From the NCBI RefSeq assembly GCF_002368195.1, contig NZ_AP018178.1, positions 9,642,205-9,706,204 on the forward strand: a stretch of 64,000 bases of DNA. Reading direction: 5' to 3'. Positions 45,778 through 54,821 of the stretch are shown one piece after another. The notes under the pieces were generated by a model. That model saw nothing but the letters and a program-made list of their open reading frames with translations. It made no database searches and was not told where the DNA came from. A program made the translations under genes and the position numbers. The DNA is from Calothrix sp. NIES-2100 (GTDB lineage: Bacteria; Cyanobacteriota; Cyanobacteriia; Cyanobacteriales; Nostocaceae). Each line of letters opens with the position of its first letter. Position 1 is the first letter of the stretch.

Positions 45778-46092
45778 GCAAAAGTACCTAGCTAGATAAC
45801 TAAAATTATTAATCAGCGTTAGCAGTTTCTTATCTTAGAACAAGAAACTGGGGGCTTTGAGTATATAAACAATTAGAGCAGGTTTTGCTTTGAGGTAAAA
45901 ACCTATCTCTAGTCAGCACGCTCGCGTGCTAGAGAATCTAGGACTGAAGTCCTAACTACGAATATACTGAGTTGATAATAATTACTTAGTATCGTTAAAT
46001 TCTCTAATAAAAATAGTTTTTCCCTGGGATTTAATAGGTTTGCCAGCAGGTTCCGATATAATCACCTACATAACTTTGATGTATCGAAAATT
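45778..46092. other. Intergenic region with two small hairpins
   Basis: AGCACGCTCGCGTGCT and TAGGACTGAAGTCCTA (45915-45955) form two short palindromes ending in ACTACGAA. The same paired-palindrome family occurs at 62208-62260 and singly at 24958. The rest should contain the divergent promoters of lgt and coaD; no element was recognised. Confidence 0.5.
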
Positions 46093-46644
46093 GTGATTGC
46101 TATTTACCCCGGTAGCTTTGACCCAATTACTTTGGGACATCTGGATATCATTCAGCGTGCTAGTCGGCTGTATGAACAGGTGATTGTCGCTGTATTACGC
46201 AACCCTAACAAAATGCCACTTTTTAGTGTTCAACAACGGCTAGAGCAAATTCGTGTATCTACACAACATTTGCCAAATGTCGAAGCCGATAGCTTTGATG
46301 GTTTGACAGTCAACTACGCCCAAATGCGCCAAGCACAAGTGTTATTAAGGGGTTTAAGGGCAGTTTCCGACTTTGAAATCGAGCTTCAGATGGCGCATAC
46401 TAATAAAACTCTTTCCACCCAAATAGAAACTGTTTTTCTAGCCACCTCCAATGAGTATAGTTTTTTAAGTAGTAGTGTGGTAAAAGAGATTGCAAGGTTT
46501 GGTGGCTCTGTCGATCATCTCGTTCCCCCACACGTTGCTCTAGAAATATACCAATGCTACAACCACAACTCTCCAATGTTGAACCCAATCATAACGGAAA
46601 CAATCACCCCTCTCAAGACTATCCCGAAGGAGCGGGAAACTTAG
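46093..46644 (+). CDS. coaD: Phosphopantetheine adenylyltransferase
   Basis: CoaD makes dephospho-CoA from 4'-phosphopantetheine and ATP. The nucleotidyltransferase motif YPGSFDPITLGHLDII is at the GTG start, with LLRGLRAVSDFE and the C-terminal TSNEYSFLSSSVVKEIARFG block. The normal enzyme ends near residue 160. Here about 20 extra residues overlap the next gene by 91 bases and look unconstrained, so the stop may have drifted. Confidence 0.95.
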   Translation: MIAIYPGSFDPITLGHLDIIQRASRLYEQVIVAVLRNPNKMPLFSVQQRLEQIRVSTQHLPNVEADSFDGLTVNYAQMRQAQVLLRGLRAVSDFEIELQMAHTNKTLSTQIETVFLATSNEYSFLSSSVVKEIARFGGSVDHLVPPHVALEIYQCYNHNSPMLNPIITETITPLKTIPKERET

Positions 46645-47222
46645 ATTTGGAGGAGGAACTCAATCGCCTAGAGGAGATTATCGTTAGTGGATTCCGCATT
46701 CCACTGACTGGACGCACTCTAGTTGATGATGAAAAGCTGTTAGAACAGCTAGATTTTATCAGGGCTTCTTTACCCGCAGTTTTTCAAGAAGCTGCATCAA
46801 TGCTCGATCAAAAAGAGGAAATTCTGCTAGAAGCTGAAGAGTATGGCCAGCAAGTTGTTGAGGCGGCGCAAGCTAAACGCGCCCAAATTTTAGCCCAAAG
46901 CGATATTATCCAACAGGCAGAACGCGAAGCTGAACAGCTAAGACGACAAGTACAACAAGAATGCGATGCTTTGATGCAAGAAACTCTGGCGGAAATTGAG
47001 GAACAGCGCCGTGCTTGTATGCAAGAGTTAGAAGAAATGCGACAAGCGGCGATCGCTCAGGCTCAAGAAATCGAAAATGGTGCGGATCAATATGCCGATA
47101 GTGTCCTAGAAGGTATTGAACAGGATCTTAAAGATATGTTGCGAATTGTTACCAATGGTAGACAAGAATTACGAGCAGATATGTCCCCACCGCGAAATTC
47201 TTCACCACCCAAGAAGAGATAA
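46554..47222 (+). CDS. Coiled-coil DivIVA/ATP-synthase-b-like protein
   Basis: A 222-aa protein. After ~30 variable residues comes a conserved-looking acidic segment (LNRLEEIIVSGFRIPLTGRT, LLEQLDFIRASLPAVFQEAA). A long charged coiled coil then runs from about residue 85 to 200 (EEILLEAEEYGQQVVEAAQA, REAEQLRRQVQQECDALMQE). The layout resembles DivIVA/SepIVA-type scaffolds, and this gene is commonly found next to coaD in cyanobacteria as I recall. Role unknown; cell-division or envelope scaffolding is a guess. It starts inside coaD in another frame. Confidence 0.7.
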   Translation: MLQPQLSNVEPNHNGNNHPSQDYPEGAGNLDLEEELNRLEEIIVSGFRIPLTGRTLVDDEKLLEQLDFIRASLPAVFQEAASMLDQKEEILLEAEEYGQQVVEAAQAKRAQILAQSDIIQQAEREAEQLRRQVQQECDALMQETLAEIEEQRRACMQELEEMRQAAIAQAQEIENGADQYADSVLEGIEQDLKDMLRIVTNGRQELRADMSPPRNSSPPKKR

Positions 47223-47548
47223 GCTTGATGGGAGCAATTTACCGACTGAGGCTGATGAAGAAATAGCACGGGAGTTTGATCAAGAATTAAAAATTAAACA
47301 TTAGATTATGTAAACAGGGAAAGAATTATGGCTAATCAATAGCTGCAAATCAAATGTGTAATAGCTTAATTTGTTCTTAAATAAAAAAATACTTTCTTTA
47401 AGCAACTAATTTAAAGTCCATTTTGGCAATATAGTTGGAGGTATTTATAATTCATTAATTTGCATAAGTTCGTAGTTGGCTCTGACTACGAGCTTATTCA
47501 ATTTTATTAGGAAATAACTTGATTAAATAGTGTGGAATATTACATATT
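47223..47548. other. Intergenic region
   Basis: AT-rich. One short palindrome, TCGTAGT...ACTACGA, lies at 47469-47489. It presumably holds the promoter of the Ycf66-family gene. Nothing else was seen. Confidence 0.45.
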
Positions 47549-47890
47549 ATGCCAAGCTTAAATGATTTATTTTTAATGCAAATTAATTTCGGTTTGAATA
47601 CAGCTAGCTTACTAGGATTACTATATATAATTTTTGGTATATCTTACATGATTTTTATGGTTACTGTGCTATTTAGACGTGCTAGCAGTCTTAATGGCAT
47701 AGCTTTTGTAATTTATCTACTGCAAGCACTATTGATACCAAGTATCATGTTGTTAGTGGGTTTAATTTTTGTGCTTCAGGGCTGGCGATTAGATCCAATT
47801 TTACAATTTGCCCAATTTTTATTAACTCTAATAATTATTTACTTCTGTGTTAAAGACCTTTTGAACCATGAATTTTATAGAAATAGGTAA
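47549..47890 (+). CDS. Ycf66-family membrane protein
   Basis: A 113-aa protein with three hydrophobic segments. The segment LIFVLQGWRLDPILQFAQFL, close to the third helix, is the recognisable Ycf66 block shared by cyanobacteria and some plastids. NFG near the N-terminus also fits. Function of Ycf66 is unknown. Start ATG at 47549 without a strong ribosome binding site; the codons are AT-rich compared with neighbours. Transcribed alone or with the next gene, 104 bases downstream. Confidence 0.8.
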   Translation: MPSLNDLFLMQINFGLNTASLLGLLYIIFGISYMIFMVTVLFRRASSLNGIAFVIYLLQALLIPSIMLLVGLIFVLQGWRLDPILQFAQFLLTLIIIYFCVKDLLNHEFYRNR

Positions 47891-47994
47891 ATTTATCTGG
47901 CTGCACTACAAAACTAAATATAAAAGGTTTACTCTATTAATTAGCAATGTCTGCTTGGCACACTTATAATATTTTCTGCCAACAGAGGAATATT

Positions 47995-49527
47995 ATGCTA
48001 ACTAGGTTAAAAGTTTCTGGGTTTAAGAATCTGGTTGATGTTGATGTCCGCTTCGGGCCATTTACCTGTGTAGCTGGTGCTAACGGTGTAGGTAAATCTA
48101 ACTTATTTGATGCTATTAGGTTTTTAAGCGCGATCGCCGATCGCACCCTTATTGACGCTGCATTATCTGTGCGAGATGAAGAGGGACGAACAGCAGATGT
48201 GCGTAGTTTATTTCACCGAGTTGGTTATGAATATACAGATAAAATGTCCTTTGAGGCAGAAATGATAGTACCAGAGGAAGGGGTAGATGATTTAGGACAG
48301 CAAGCAAAAGCTAGTATTACCTTTCTTCGTTACTCTCTCACTCTAGCTTACCGTTCAGATAATAGTTTAAGGTCTTTAGGATCGCTGGAAATCATCAAGG
48401 AAGAGTTGGTTCATATCAATCTTGGTGATGCAAGAAAAAACTTATTATTTCCTCATAGTGTTGAGTGGCGTAAATCAGCAGTTAAGGGACGAAGAACTTC
48501 ACCTTTTATTTCCACTGAGGGTGATAAAGATAAGACAGTTATTAAGCTACATCAAGATGGTATTAAAGGAAAACCTCTGTCTCGGTTAGCGGCAAATCTT
48601 CCTCGAACAGTACTTTCTGTTGCTAATGCTGCTGAGAGTCCAACAACCTTACTAGCGCGAAGAGAAATGCAATCTTGGCGACTACTTCAATTAGAACCTT
48701 CAGCACTACGCCAACCGGATGAATTTACAGCGCCAACAAAATTAGATATGGATGGCTCTCACCTAGCTGCAACACTCTATCACCTAGCAAGGTTAAATAA
48801 ACATCATCTTACAAATGAACTTTCTGACAGTCAGGCAGAGGCACAAGTTTACAGCCAAGTTGCTAATCGTTTGGCAGAACTAATTGATGATGTGGGTAAA
48901 GTAGGAATTGACCGAGATGAACGACGTGAACTTCTTACTTTAATAGTTACTGGTAGAGAAGGGACATCACATCCAGCAAGAGCATTATCAGATGGAACCC
49001 TACGCTTTTTAGCATTGGCTGTTCTAGAATTAGACTCCCAAGCACAGGGTCTTTTGTGTTTAGAGGAACCCGAAAACGGCATTCATCCAGAACGCATTCC
49101 TAAAATACTTAAGTTGCTTCAAGATATTGCCACCGATGTGGATGAACCTATAGGTATAGATAATCCTTTGCGACAAGTTATTATTAATACTCACTCACCT
49201 TCTGTAGTGATGCAAGTACCTGATGAAAGCTTATTAGTTGCCGAATTAAAAGAAACAATACGTTTAGGGAACCGATTTAAGCGTGTATCGTTTGGTTGTC
49301 TTCCTGATACCTGGCGACACAAAGATTTAGAAGAAACGAATACTGTTGCCAAAAATAAATTACTTGCTTACTTGAACCCAGTAATACTTGATGAAGCAGA
49401 ATTAGAAAGCAATGGAGGTAAAGAAATTGTTCAACACTCAAGAACAACACAACCCAAGAAACGGCGAGTAGTCGATAGAGTTGACCTTCAACCACTAATA
49501 CCTGGTTTTCCTACAGAGTTAACATGA
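47995..49527 (+). CDS. AAA_21-type (OLD/RecF-like) ATPase
   Basis: A 510-aa SMC/ABC-class ATPase. Family N-terminus MLTRLKVSGFKNLVDVDVRF is followed by Walker A GANGVGKSN near residue 36. The signature-like ALSDGTLRFLALAVL and Walker B GLLCLEEPENGIHPERI lie near residues 335-370, with a D-loop and IINTHSPSVV after. The start at 47995 is chosen because AGAGGAA precedes it; the frame is open to 47947. The stop overlaps the next gene by 4 bases (ATGA). Such ATPases pair with a nuclease or Toprim partner in several phage-defence systems. Confidence 0.85.
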   Translation: MLTRLKVSGFKNLVDVDVRFGPFTCVAGANGVGKSNLFDAIRFLSAIADRTLIDAALSVRDEEGRTADVRSLFHRVGYEYTDKMSFEAEMIVPEEGVDDLGQQAKASITFLRYSLTLAYRSDNSLRSLGSLEIIKEELVHINLGDARKNLLFPHSVEWRKSAVKGRRTSPFISTEGDKDKTVIKLHQDGIKGKPLSRLAANLPRTVLSVANAAESPTTLLARREMQSWRLLQLEPSALRQPDEFTAPTKLDMDGSHLAATLYHLARLNKHHLTNELSDSQAEAQVYSQVANRLAELIDDVGKVGIDRDERRELLTLIVTGREGTSHPARALSDGTLRFLALAVLELDSQAQGLLCLEEPENGIHPERIPKILKLLQDIATDVDEPIGIDNPLRQVIINTHSPSVVMQVPDESLLVAELKETIRLGNRFKRVSFGCLPDTWRHKDLEETNTVAKNKLLAYLNPVILDEAELESNGGKEIVQHSRTTQPKKRRVVDRVDLQPLIPGFPTELT

Positions 49528-50171
49528 AAGAACTTTGTTATACCTTGCTATCTGACGGCAGTTCAGATAAAGCATTGATCCCTATCCTAACTTGGTTATT
49601 GCAGGAAAATCAGATTGAGTGTGCTATCCAGTCTAATTGGGCAGATCTGCGACGCTTATCCAAACCACCAAAAACTTTGTCCGCACGTATTATCAGCAGT
49701 TTAGATTTCTATCCTTGCGATCTGTTATTTATTCACCGAGATGCAGAAAAAGAATTACCCGAAAAACGTATAGCTGAAATTAGAGAAGCTGTAGAAGAAA
49801 CAGTTATAAAAACAGTGACAATGCCACCTCATATTTGTGTTATTCCTGTACGGATGCAAGAGGCATGGCTTTTATTTGATGAAGCCGCACTACGAATGGC
49901 GGCAGGAAATCCTCACGGGCGTCAGCCATTACAATTACCAGATCTCGATAGACTTGAAAAACTACCCGATCCTAAAGATACTCTTCATGGACTTCTGTCC
50001 CAAGCCAGTGGATTGACAGGTCGGAGGCTCAAACAGTTCTCAGCTAACGAACGTGTCCACCGATTATCGGAAATTATTAATGACTTTTCACCATTACGGG
50101 CATTGTCTGCTTTTCAAGTACTAGAAACTGAAATTCAACAAGTTGTAAAAACACAAGGTTGGTGTTCTTAG
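49524..50171 (+). CDS. DUF4276-like (Toprim-like) partner protein
   Basis: A 215-aa protein translationally coupled to the ATPase. TLLSDGSSDKALIPILTWLL is placed like the Toprim EGxxD motif, with aspartate in place of glutamate. DLLFIHRDAEKE fits the second acidic Toprim motif. PVRMQEAWLLFDEAALRMAA is the block I associate with DUF4276. If the fold is Toprim, it would be a metal-dependent nuclease or effector controlled by the ATPase, as AriB is by AriA in PARIS. This is inference; the acidic residues are present. Confidence 0.65.
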   Translation: MKELCYTLLSDGSSDKALIPILTWLLQENQIECAIQSNWADLRRLSKPPKTLSARIISSLDFYPCDLLFIHRDAEKELPEKRIAEIREAVEETVIKTVTMPPHICVIPVRMQEAWLLFDEAALRMAAGNPHGRQPLQLPDLDRLEKLPDPKDTLHGLLSQASGLTGRRLKQFSANERVHRLSEIINDFSPLRALSAFQVLETEIQQVVKTQGWCS

Positions 50172-50192
50172 TGGCAACACCAAAGTTTATCA

Positions 50193-51539
50193 CTACAACG
50201 TATATGTAAAGTCTTCTACCAACATTCCTGGAACCAGAGTACCTCCGAGTTGACGGCTTTCGTAGGTTCCAACTTCGGGGATAAATTCTTGAAAGTTAGT
50301 GAAATCAACTAAATTATCTCCCCAAAAGCGGTAGAGGCTTTCATCAAAACGCAGGTTTTCAATGGGGGCGATAATTTCTCCTTTCTCTACCCAAAAACAA
50401 GCATAACGGGTCATACCTGTAATTCTACCTGTGGGGCGATCGCTCCAGTTCAAGTAATGTAAATTCGAGACATACAAGCCTGTATCTAAACTAGGCAAAA
50501 TCTGCGCGAATGCTAAATTACCAGGGCTAACTTCTGGCGCGCGTAAGCTTTCTGAACTGTTAGCACCGTTAGCCGTTTTTTGATATTCTTTGGCGGTACG
50601 AGAGTTGATTAAGGTATTGATTAAAAATCCTTTTTCGATTATAGATAACTCTGGTGCTGCCATTTCTCCCCATTCATTAAATCGCGGCACTAACCCAAGC
50701 TGAAAGTTTTCTTTTAAAGAGAACTCTGGGGAAAGTAGTTTTTCTTGCCGAGATAATGTAGCCAATGCACTGTTCCCTTGTCGGAGATCGGCTTCACTTA
50801 CACCCCCCCAAGAAAGCATATTTACTAAATCAGCTACTGCAGCGGGGGCAAAATAAGTTTTATAATTTCCTCTTGGCAATTTTTTTGGTTCAATAGCAAG
50901 TAATTCTAATTGTTTTTTATCTTCATTAATTCTTGCTATATACGCAGATTTATCCCATTTACTACCTGCAAAAGTACCTTTAACTGCTTGTCCTGATGGT
51001 CTAAATAAAGAATAGTCTAAGGTAAATGTATCTGTGGCAAACCAATGTTTTTGTCCTTGAGAATCGCCGTAAGCTTGAATGACAACTCCCCCGGCGTATA
51101 TGCCTGTAAAATCTAGGTCTGCAACCAATTCTAGTATTGTTGGCACTACCTCTTCTCTGGCTAACAATTTGCCAGAATGTATTTCTCTACTAGAGTTAGT
51201 TCCAGAGGGTAAAACTAGATATGGATCAATAGGTAATAACCGGATTTCTTCACGTAATTCTTGTAAAGCTGTGTATGCTATCTGCCAGTCAATATCCCAA
51301 TTACCAGTGAAGGGAAACTGGCGAACACTACTACGTTGCTCCTCCATTAAAGTTAGTTCAATCCAACCATCAGCAACATAACCAGTTTGGCGAACTTTTG
51401 CATGATTAAAGCGTGTAAATTGACTTCTTTCACTACTAAGTTTAACTGTAAATTCTTCTGTTGCAGTTTTCTTAATAAGTAGAGTTTCAATGAGTTGATT
51501 AAAACTGTTTTCTAAAGCAGACAATTCGTCAATTTTCAT
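50193..51539 (-). CDS. TldD/PmbA family protein, TldE/PmbA-like subunit
   Basis: A 448-aa member of the TldD/PmbA protease family. It lacks the HExxxH zinc motif and so fits the TldE/PmbA partner that completes the heterodimer. Family features include VLPSGTNSSREIHSGKLLAREEV, DTFTLDYSLF and the C-terminal SPGNLAFAQILPSL, RITGMTRYACFWVEKGEII. The complex degrades unfolded or modified peptides. It follows tldD by 104 bases on the same strand, so they are probably one operon. Confidence 0.88.
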   Translation of the reverse strand: MKIDELSALENSFNQLIETLLIKKTATEEFTVKLSSERSQFTRFNHAKVRQTGYVADGWIELTLMEEQRSSVRQFPFTGNWDIDWQIAYTALQELREEIRLLPIDPYLVLPSGTNSSREIHSGKLLAREEVVPTILELVADLDFTGIYAGGVVIQAYGDSQGQKHWFATDTFTLDYSLFRPSGQAVKGTFAGSKWDKSAYIARINEDKKQLELLAIEPKKLPRGNYKTYFAPAAVADLVNMLSWGGVSEADLRQGNSALATLSRQEKLLSPEFSLKENFQLGLVPRFNEWGEMAAPELSIIEKGFLINTLINSRTAKEYQKTANGANSSESLRAPEVSPGNLAFAQILPSLDTGLYVSNLHYLNWSDRPTGRITGMTRYACFWVEKGEIIAPIENLRFDESLYRFWGDNLVDFTNFQEFIPEVGTYESRQLGGTLVPGMLVEDFTYTL

Positions 51540-51643
51540 GAGTATTGTGTAGTCACAGGGGAATTATAGTAAGGCTAAATCATAAAGGATGAAATCAGAA
51601 CCAAGCAAAATTTCATCCTTCATACTTCATACTTCATACTTTC

Positions 51644-53083
51644 TTAACTACCACCGCCAAAGACTTCAACGTTAGCAAATAGGCAAATGGGTGAACCATG
51701 TCCTACCCAAATTGCTTGATTTGGTTCGCCTTTACCGCAGAAAGGAGTACCATAAATTTGCCAATTGGAAGTATCACCAACTTTGATTAAGCTTTGCCAA
51801 AATTCTGGAGTTGTGGCGCGATAGTTGGGGTTACGGAGAGTTTTGGTAAGTTTGCCGTTTTCAATCAATTTGGCATACTCGCAACCAAACTGAAATTTAT
51901 AACGGCGATCGTCTATTGACCAGGAACGGTTAGATTCCATGTAAACTCCATGTTCTACTCCGGATATGATTTCATCAAAGGTGGCGTTTCCTGGTTCTAA
52001 ATTTAAGTTAGCCATGCGATCGATTGGGGGACGATTCCATGAGGAAGCACGGGCACAAGCTACACCTGCTATACCCGCCCTGGCTTGGCTTTCTAGACTG
52101 CCTAAACCTCTCTGAAGTACGCCTTCTTTAATCACATACTCTCTTGTGGCTACTGCGCCAGTGTCATCAAAGTTATAGCTGGCAAATTCACCAGGTACGG
52201 TGGGGTCAAAGGTAATGTTCATTAGTGGCGAACCATAAACTAGGTTGCCAAAATCACTTTTATTGACAAAGCTACCACCGGCGTAGTTACGTTCATCTCC
52301 CAAAATTCGGTCAATTTCTAGGGGATGCCCAACGCTTTCATGGATTTGCAGCATCATCTGGTCTGGGGCTAAGACTAAATTTGTGCGGGTTGTTGGGCAT
52401 TCGTCGGCTGTCAATAGTTCTACTGCTTGTGCGCCAACTTGCTGCACCCGATGCCATAAGCCTTCTTGTTTTAATAGTTCGAGTCCGCCTTGATAACAAT
52501 TAGCGTGCGAACCGTTGTTAGTACGCTGCTGCACGATCGCACCATCTTGGGCAGTAGCTCCGTAATGAGCGCCTACAGAGAGAAATTTTTGGTACACTTG
52601 GGAGCCATTACTACTGGCAAACCATGTCTCTTTTTCGCTGCTGGTGAAGCTGGCTATGGTTTGCACAATTTTGTCGCTAACTTTCAAAGTCTGGCAAATC
52701 CGCACCAGTAAATCGTTGATTTCCCCTGGACTAAGCGCATCTAATGGTTCTAAAAATGGTGAGTTATATTCACCGACAACTTTGGGACGCTCAGTTTCAC
52801 GGAAATCATAGACCCGCCATTCGCTAGCTATGAGTGCCTGTTTATATGCTATTTCCGCAGCGGCTTGTAAGCTGGCAATATCTAGAGAATTGGTAGCAGC
52901 ATAACCCAAACAGCCATTTACCAATACTTCTAGCATGGCTCCCTTTGTGGAGTATTTGCCGTTAGCTTGGGGTAAGCCATCACGAACATGACGGTTCACG
53001 GATGTTTCTTTAACAACTCTAATACCAATCCAGTCAGCAGGAATATTGATATGAGCGATCGCTTTTGTAAGTTCAGAAAACAT
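51644..53083 (-). CDS. tldD: TldD metalloprotease subunit
   Basis: A 479-aa protein with the zinc motif HESVGH in MLQIHESVGHPLEIDR, followed by GDERNYAGGSFV, NITFDPTVPGEFASYNFDDT and the C-terminal RSWSIDDRRYKFQFGCEYA. It pairs with the PmbA-like gene downstream. In other bacteria TldD/TldE processes peptides such as microcin precursors and CcdA; the cyanobacterial substrate is unknown. It begins 33 bases after the cysS stop and may share its transcript. Confidence 0.92.
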   Translation of the reverse strand: MFSELTKAIAHINIPADWIGIRVVKETSVNRHVRDGLPQANGKYSTKGAMLEVLVNGCLGYAATNSLDIASLQAAAEIAYKQALIASEWRVYDFRETERPKVVGEYNSPFLEPLDALSPGEINDLLVRICQTLKVSDKIVQTIASFTSSEKETWFASSNGSQVYQKFLSVGAHYGATAQDGAIVQQRTNNGSHANCYQGGLELLKQEGLWHRVQQVGAQAVELLTADECPTTRTNLVLAPDQMMLQIHESVGHPLEIDRILGDERNYAGGSFVNKSDFGNLVYGSPLMNITFDPTVPGEFASYNFDDTGAVATREYVIKEGVLQRGLGSLESQARAGIAGVACARASSWNRPPIDRMANLNLEPGNATFDEIISGVEHGVYMESNRSWSIDDRRYKFQFGCEYAKLIENGKLTKTLRNPNYRATTPEFWQSLIKVGDTSNWQIYGTPFCGKGEPNQAIWVGHGSPICLFANVEVFGGGS

Positions 53084-53116
53084 AGGGATGAGGGATGAGG
53101 GACTAGGGACTAGGGG

Positions 53117-54574
53117 CTAATTCCGATGCCAACGAGTGCCATCCTTGCTATCAATTAGAGTAATACCTTGTGCTTGGAGTTCATTCCGGATGCGATCGCC
53201 TTCACCAAAATTCTTGGCTTTTCTGGCTGCTTGGCGTTGTTGAATCAAATCCTCAATTTCTGCATCGCTTAAACCATTACTTACAGGCTTTTCGGCTTCT
53301 TTTTTCGCTTCTAAGCCTAAAACTCCCGCTAAGGTAACTAAGGTTTCCCATTCTTGGCGTAATTCTGCGGCTGGTGTTGCAGTTTTCCCTTCATGGACAA
53401 TGATATTTCCCTCCCGGCGCAGTTCTTTGGCTAATTCAAAGATGATTGCTAAACCGCCAGGAAAGTTAAAATCATCGTCTACGGCTTCTCGGAAACGGTT
53501 GACATATTCTGGGGAGATTTCTGTTTCACTTGCGGCGTTGTTGACTTCCCATCCCAGTTTTTCGCCGTATTCATAGCCAAAAAGCAATCCTTCTTTCAAA
53601 GTATGCCAGCCGTTGGTGGCGGCGGCGATCGCCTCGTCGGTAAAATCGATGGGTTTACGATATTGGGCTTGCAAAACAAATAAACGCACAGCCATTGGTT
53701 CCACCCCTCGATCCAATAGGTCGCGAATGGTGGTAAAGTTACCCAAAGATTTGGACATTTTCTCGCCATCTACCTTCACCATGCCGTTGTGCAGCCAGTA
53801 AGTAGATAACGGTTTACCTGTCACCGCTTCTGATTGGGCAATTTCGTTTTCGTGGTGGGGGAAAATTAAGTCAGCGCCACCAGCATGAATATCTATGGTA
53901 TCGCCGAGGCGATCGCGTACCATTGCTGAACATTCTATATGCCAGCCGGGACGACCTGCACCCCAAGGCGATTCCCAAGCAGGTTCACCGGGTTTTGCAG
54001 CTTTCCATAAAGCAAAATCAAAGGGATCTTTCTTTTTTTGGTACTCTGGATCTTTTATGTTGACGCGATCGCTTGCGCCAGCTTGCAAATCTTCTAAATT
54101 CCGCCCAGAAAGCTTACCATATTCCGAAAACTGCCGCACAGCATAGTAAACATCACCATCGGCGGGGTAAGCATAGCCTTTATTTTCTAAATCATGAATC
54201 AGCCGTTGAATTCCATTCATCGTGTGGGTAGCACGGGGATATTCATCAGCTTCTTTGATTCCCAGCCTAGCCATATCCTCAAAGTAAGCTTGAATGAAGC
54301 GATCGGCCACAGCTTCCATTGAGGAGTGTTCCAGCCTGGCTCGATTCAAAATCTTGTCATCAATATCGGTAAAATTTTGGATGTAGCGCACTTCATAGCC
54401 GCTAAACTGGAGGTATCGCCGGACTACATCCCAAACAATACAAGCTCTGGCATGACCCAAATGACAGTAGTCATATACCGTCACGCCGCAGTAATACATC
54501 TTAACCTTACCTGGTTCTACGGTTGTAAAGGCTTCCTGACGACGGGTGAGGGTATTGTAAAGGGTTAGGGTCAT
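53117..54574 (-). CDS. cysS: Cysteinyl-tRNA synthetase
   Basis: A class I synthetase charging tRNA-Cys. HIGH-type motif in YDYCHLGHARA, zinc ligands from MYYCGVTVYD and GWHIECSAM plus HHENEIAQSE, and KMSKSLGNF for ATP. The C-terminal DALR region follows, ending QGITLIDSKDGTRWHRN. Length 485 aa is normal. Confidence 0.97.
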   Translation of the reverse strand: MTLTLYNTLTRRQEAFTTVEPGKVKMYYCGVTVYDYCHLGHARACIVWDVVRRYLQFSGYEVRYIQNFTDIDDKILNRARLEHSSMEAVADRFIQAYFEDMARLGIKEADEYPRATHTMNGIQRLIHDLENKGYAYPADGDVYYAVRQFSEYGKLSGRNLEDLQAGASDRVNIKDPEYQKKKDPFDFALWKAAKPGEPAWESPWGAGRPGWHIECSAMVRDRLGDTIDIHAGGADLIFPHHENEIAQSEAVTGKPLSTYWLHNGMVKVDGEKMSKSLGNFTTIRDLLDRGVEPMAVRLFVLQAQYRKPIDFTDEAIAAATNGWHTLKEGLLFGYEYGEKLGWEVNNAASETEISPEYVNRFREAVDDDFNFPGGLAIIFELAKELRREGNIIVHEGKTATPAAELRQEWETLVTLAGVLGLEAKKEAEKPVSNGLSDAEIEDLIQQRQAARKAKNFGEGDRIRNELQAQGITLIDSKDGTRWHRN

Positions 54575-54821
54575 AAGCAGTTCAAAATTGAGTTATTCAA
54601 GATTCAGAATGGTAAAACCATTATGTGCTAAACATCTTAGCTACCTATCTATATGCACATTAAAGCAAAGACAGCTGCATTCAGTAATTTGGAAATAGAT
54701 AGATACGTAATAATAGGGTAAAGCACCTGGGATGAGAGTCCAGCATCCCTATGCTAATTTTTTCTGGACTCGTTGCGCTACACTTCTACTTTTTGACTTT
54801 ATTTGTTTTGATCACAGCGCT

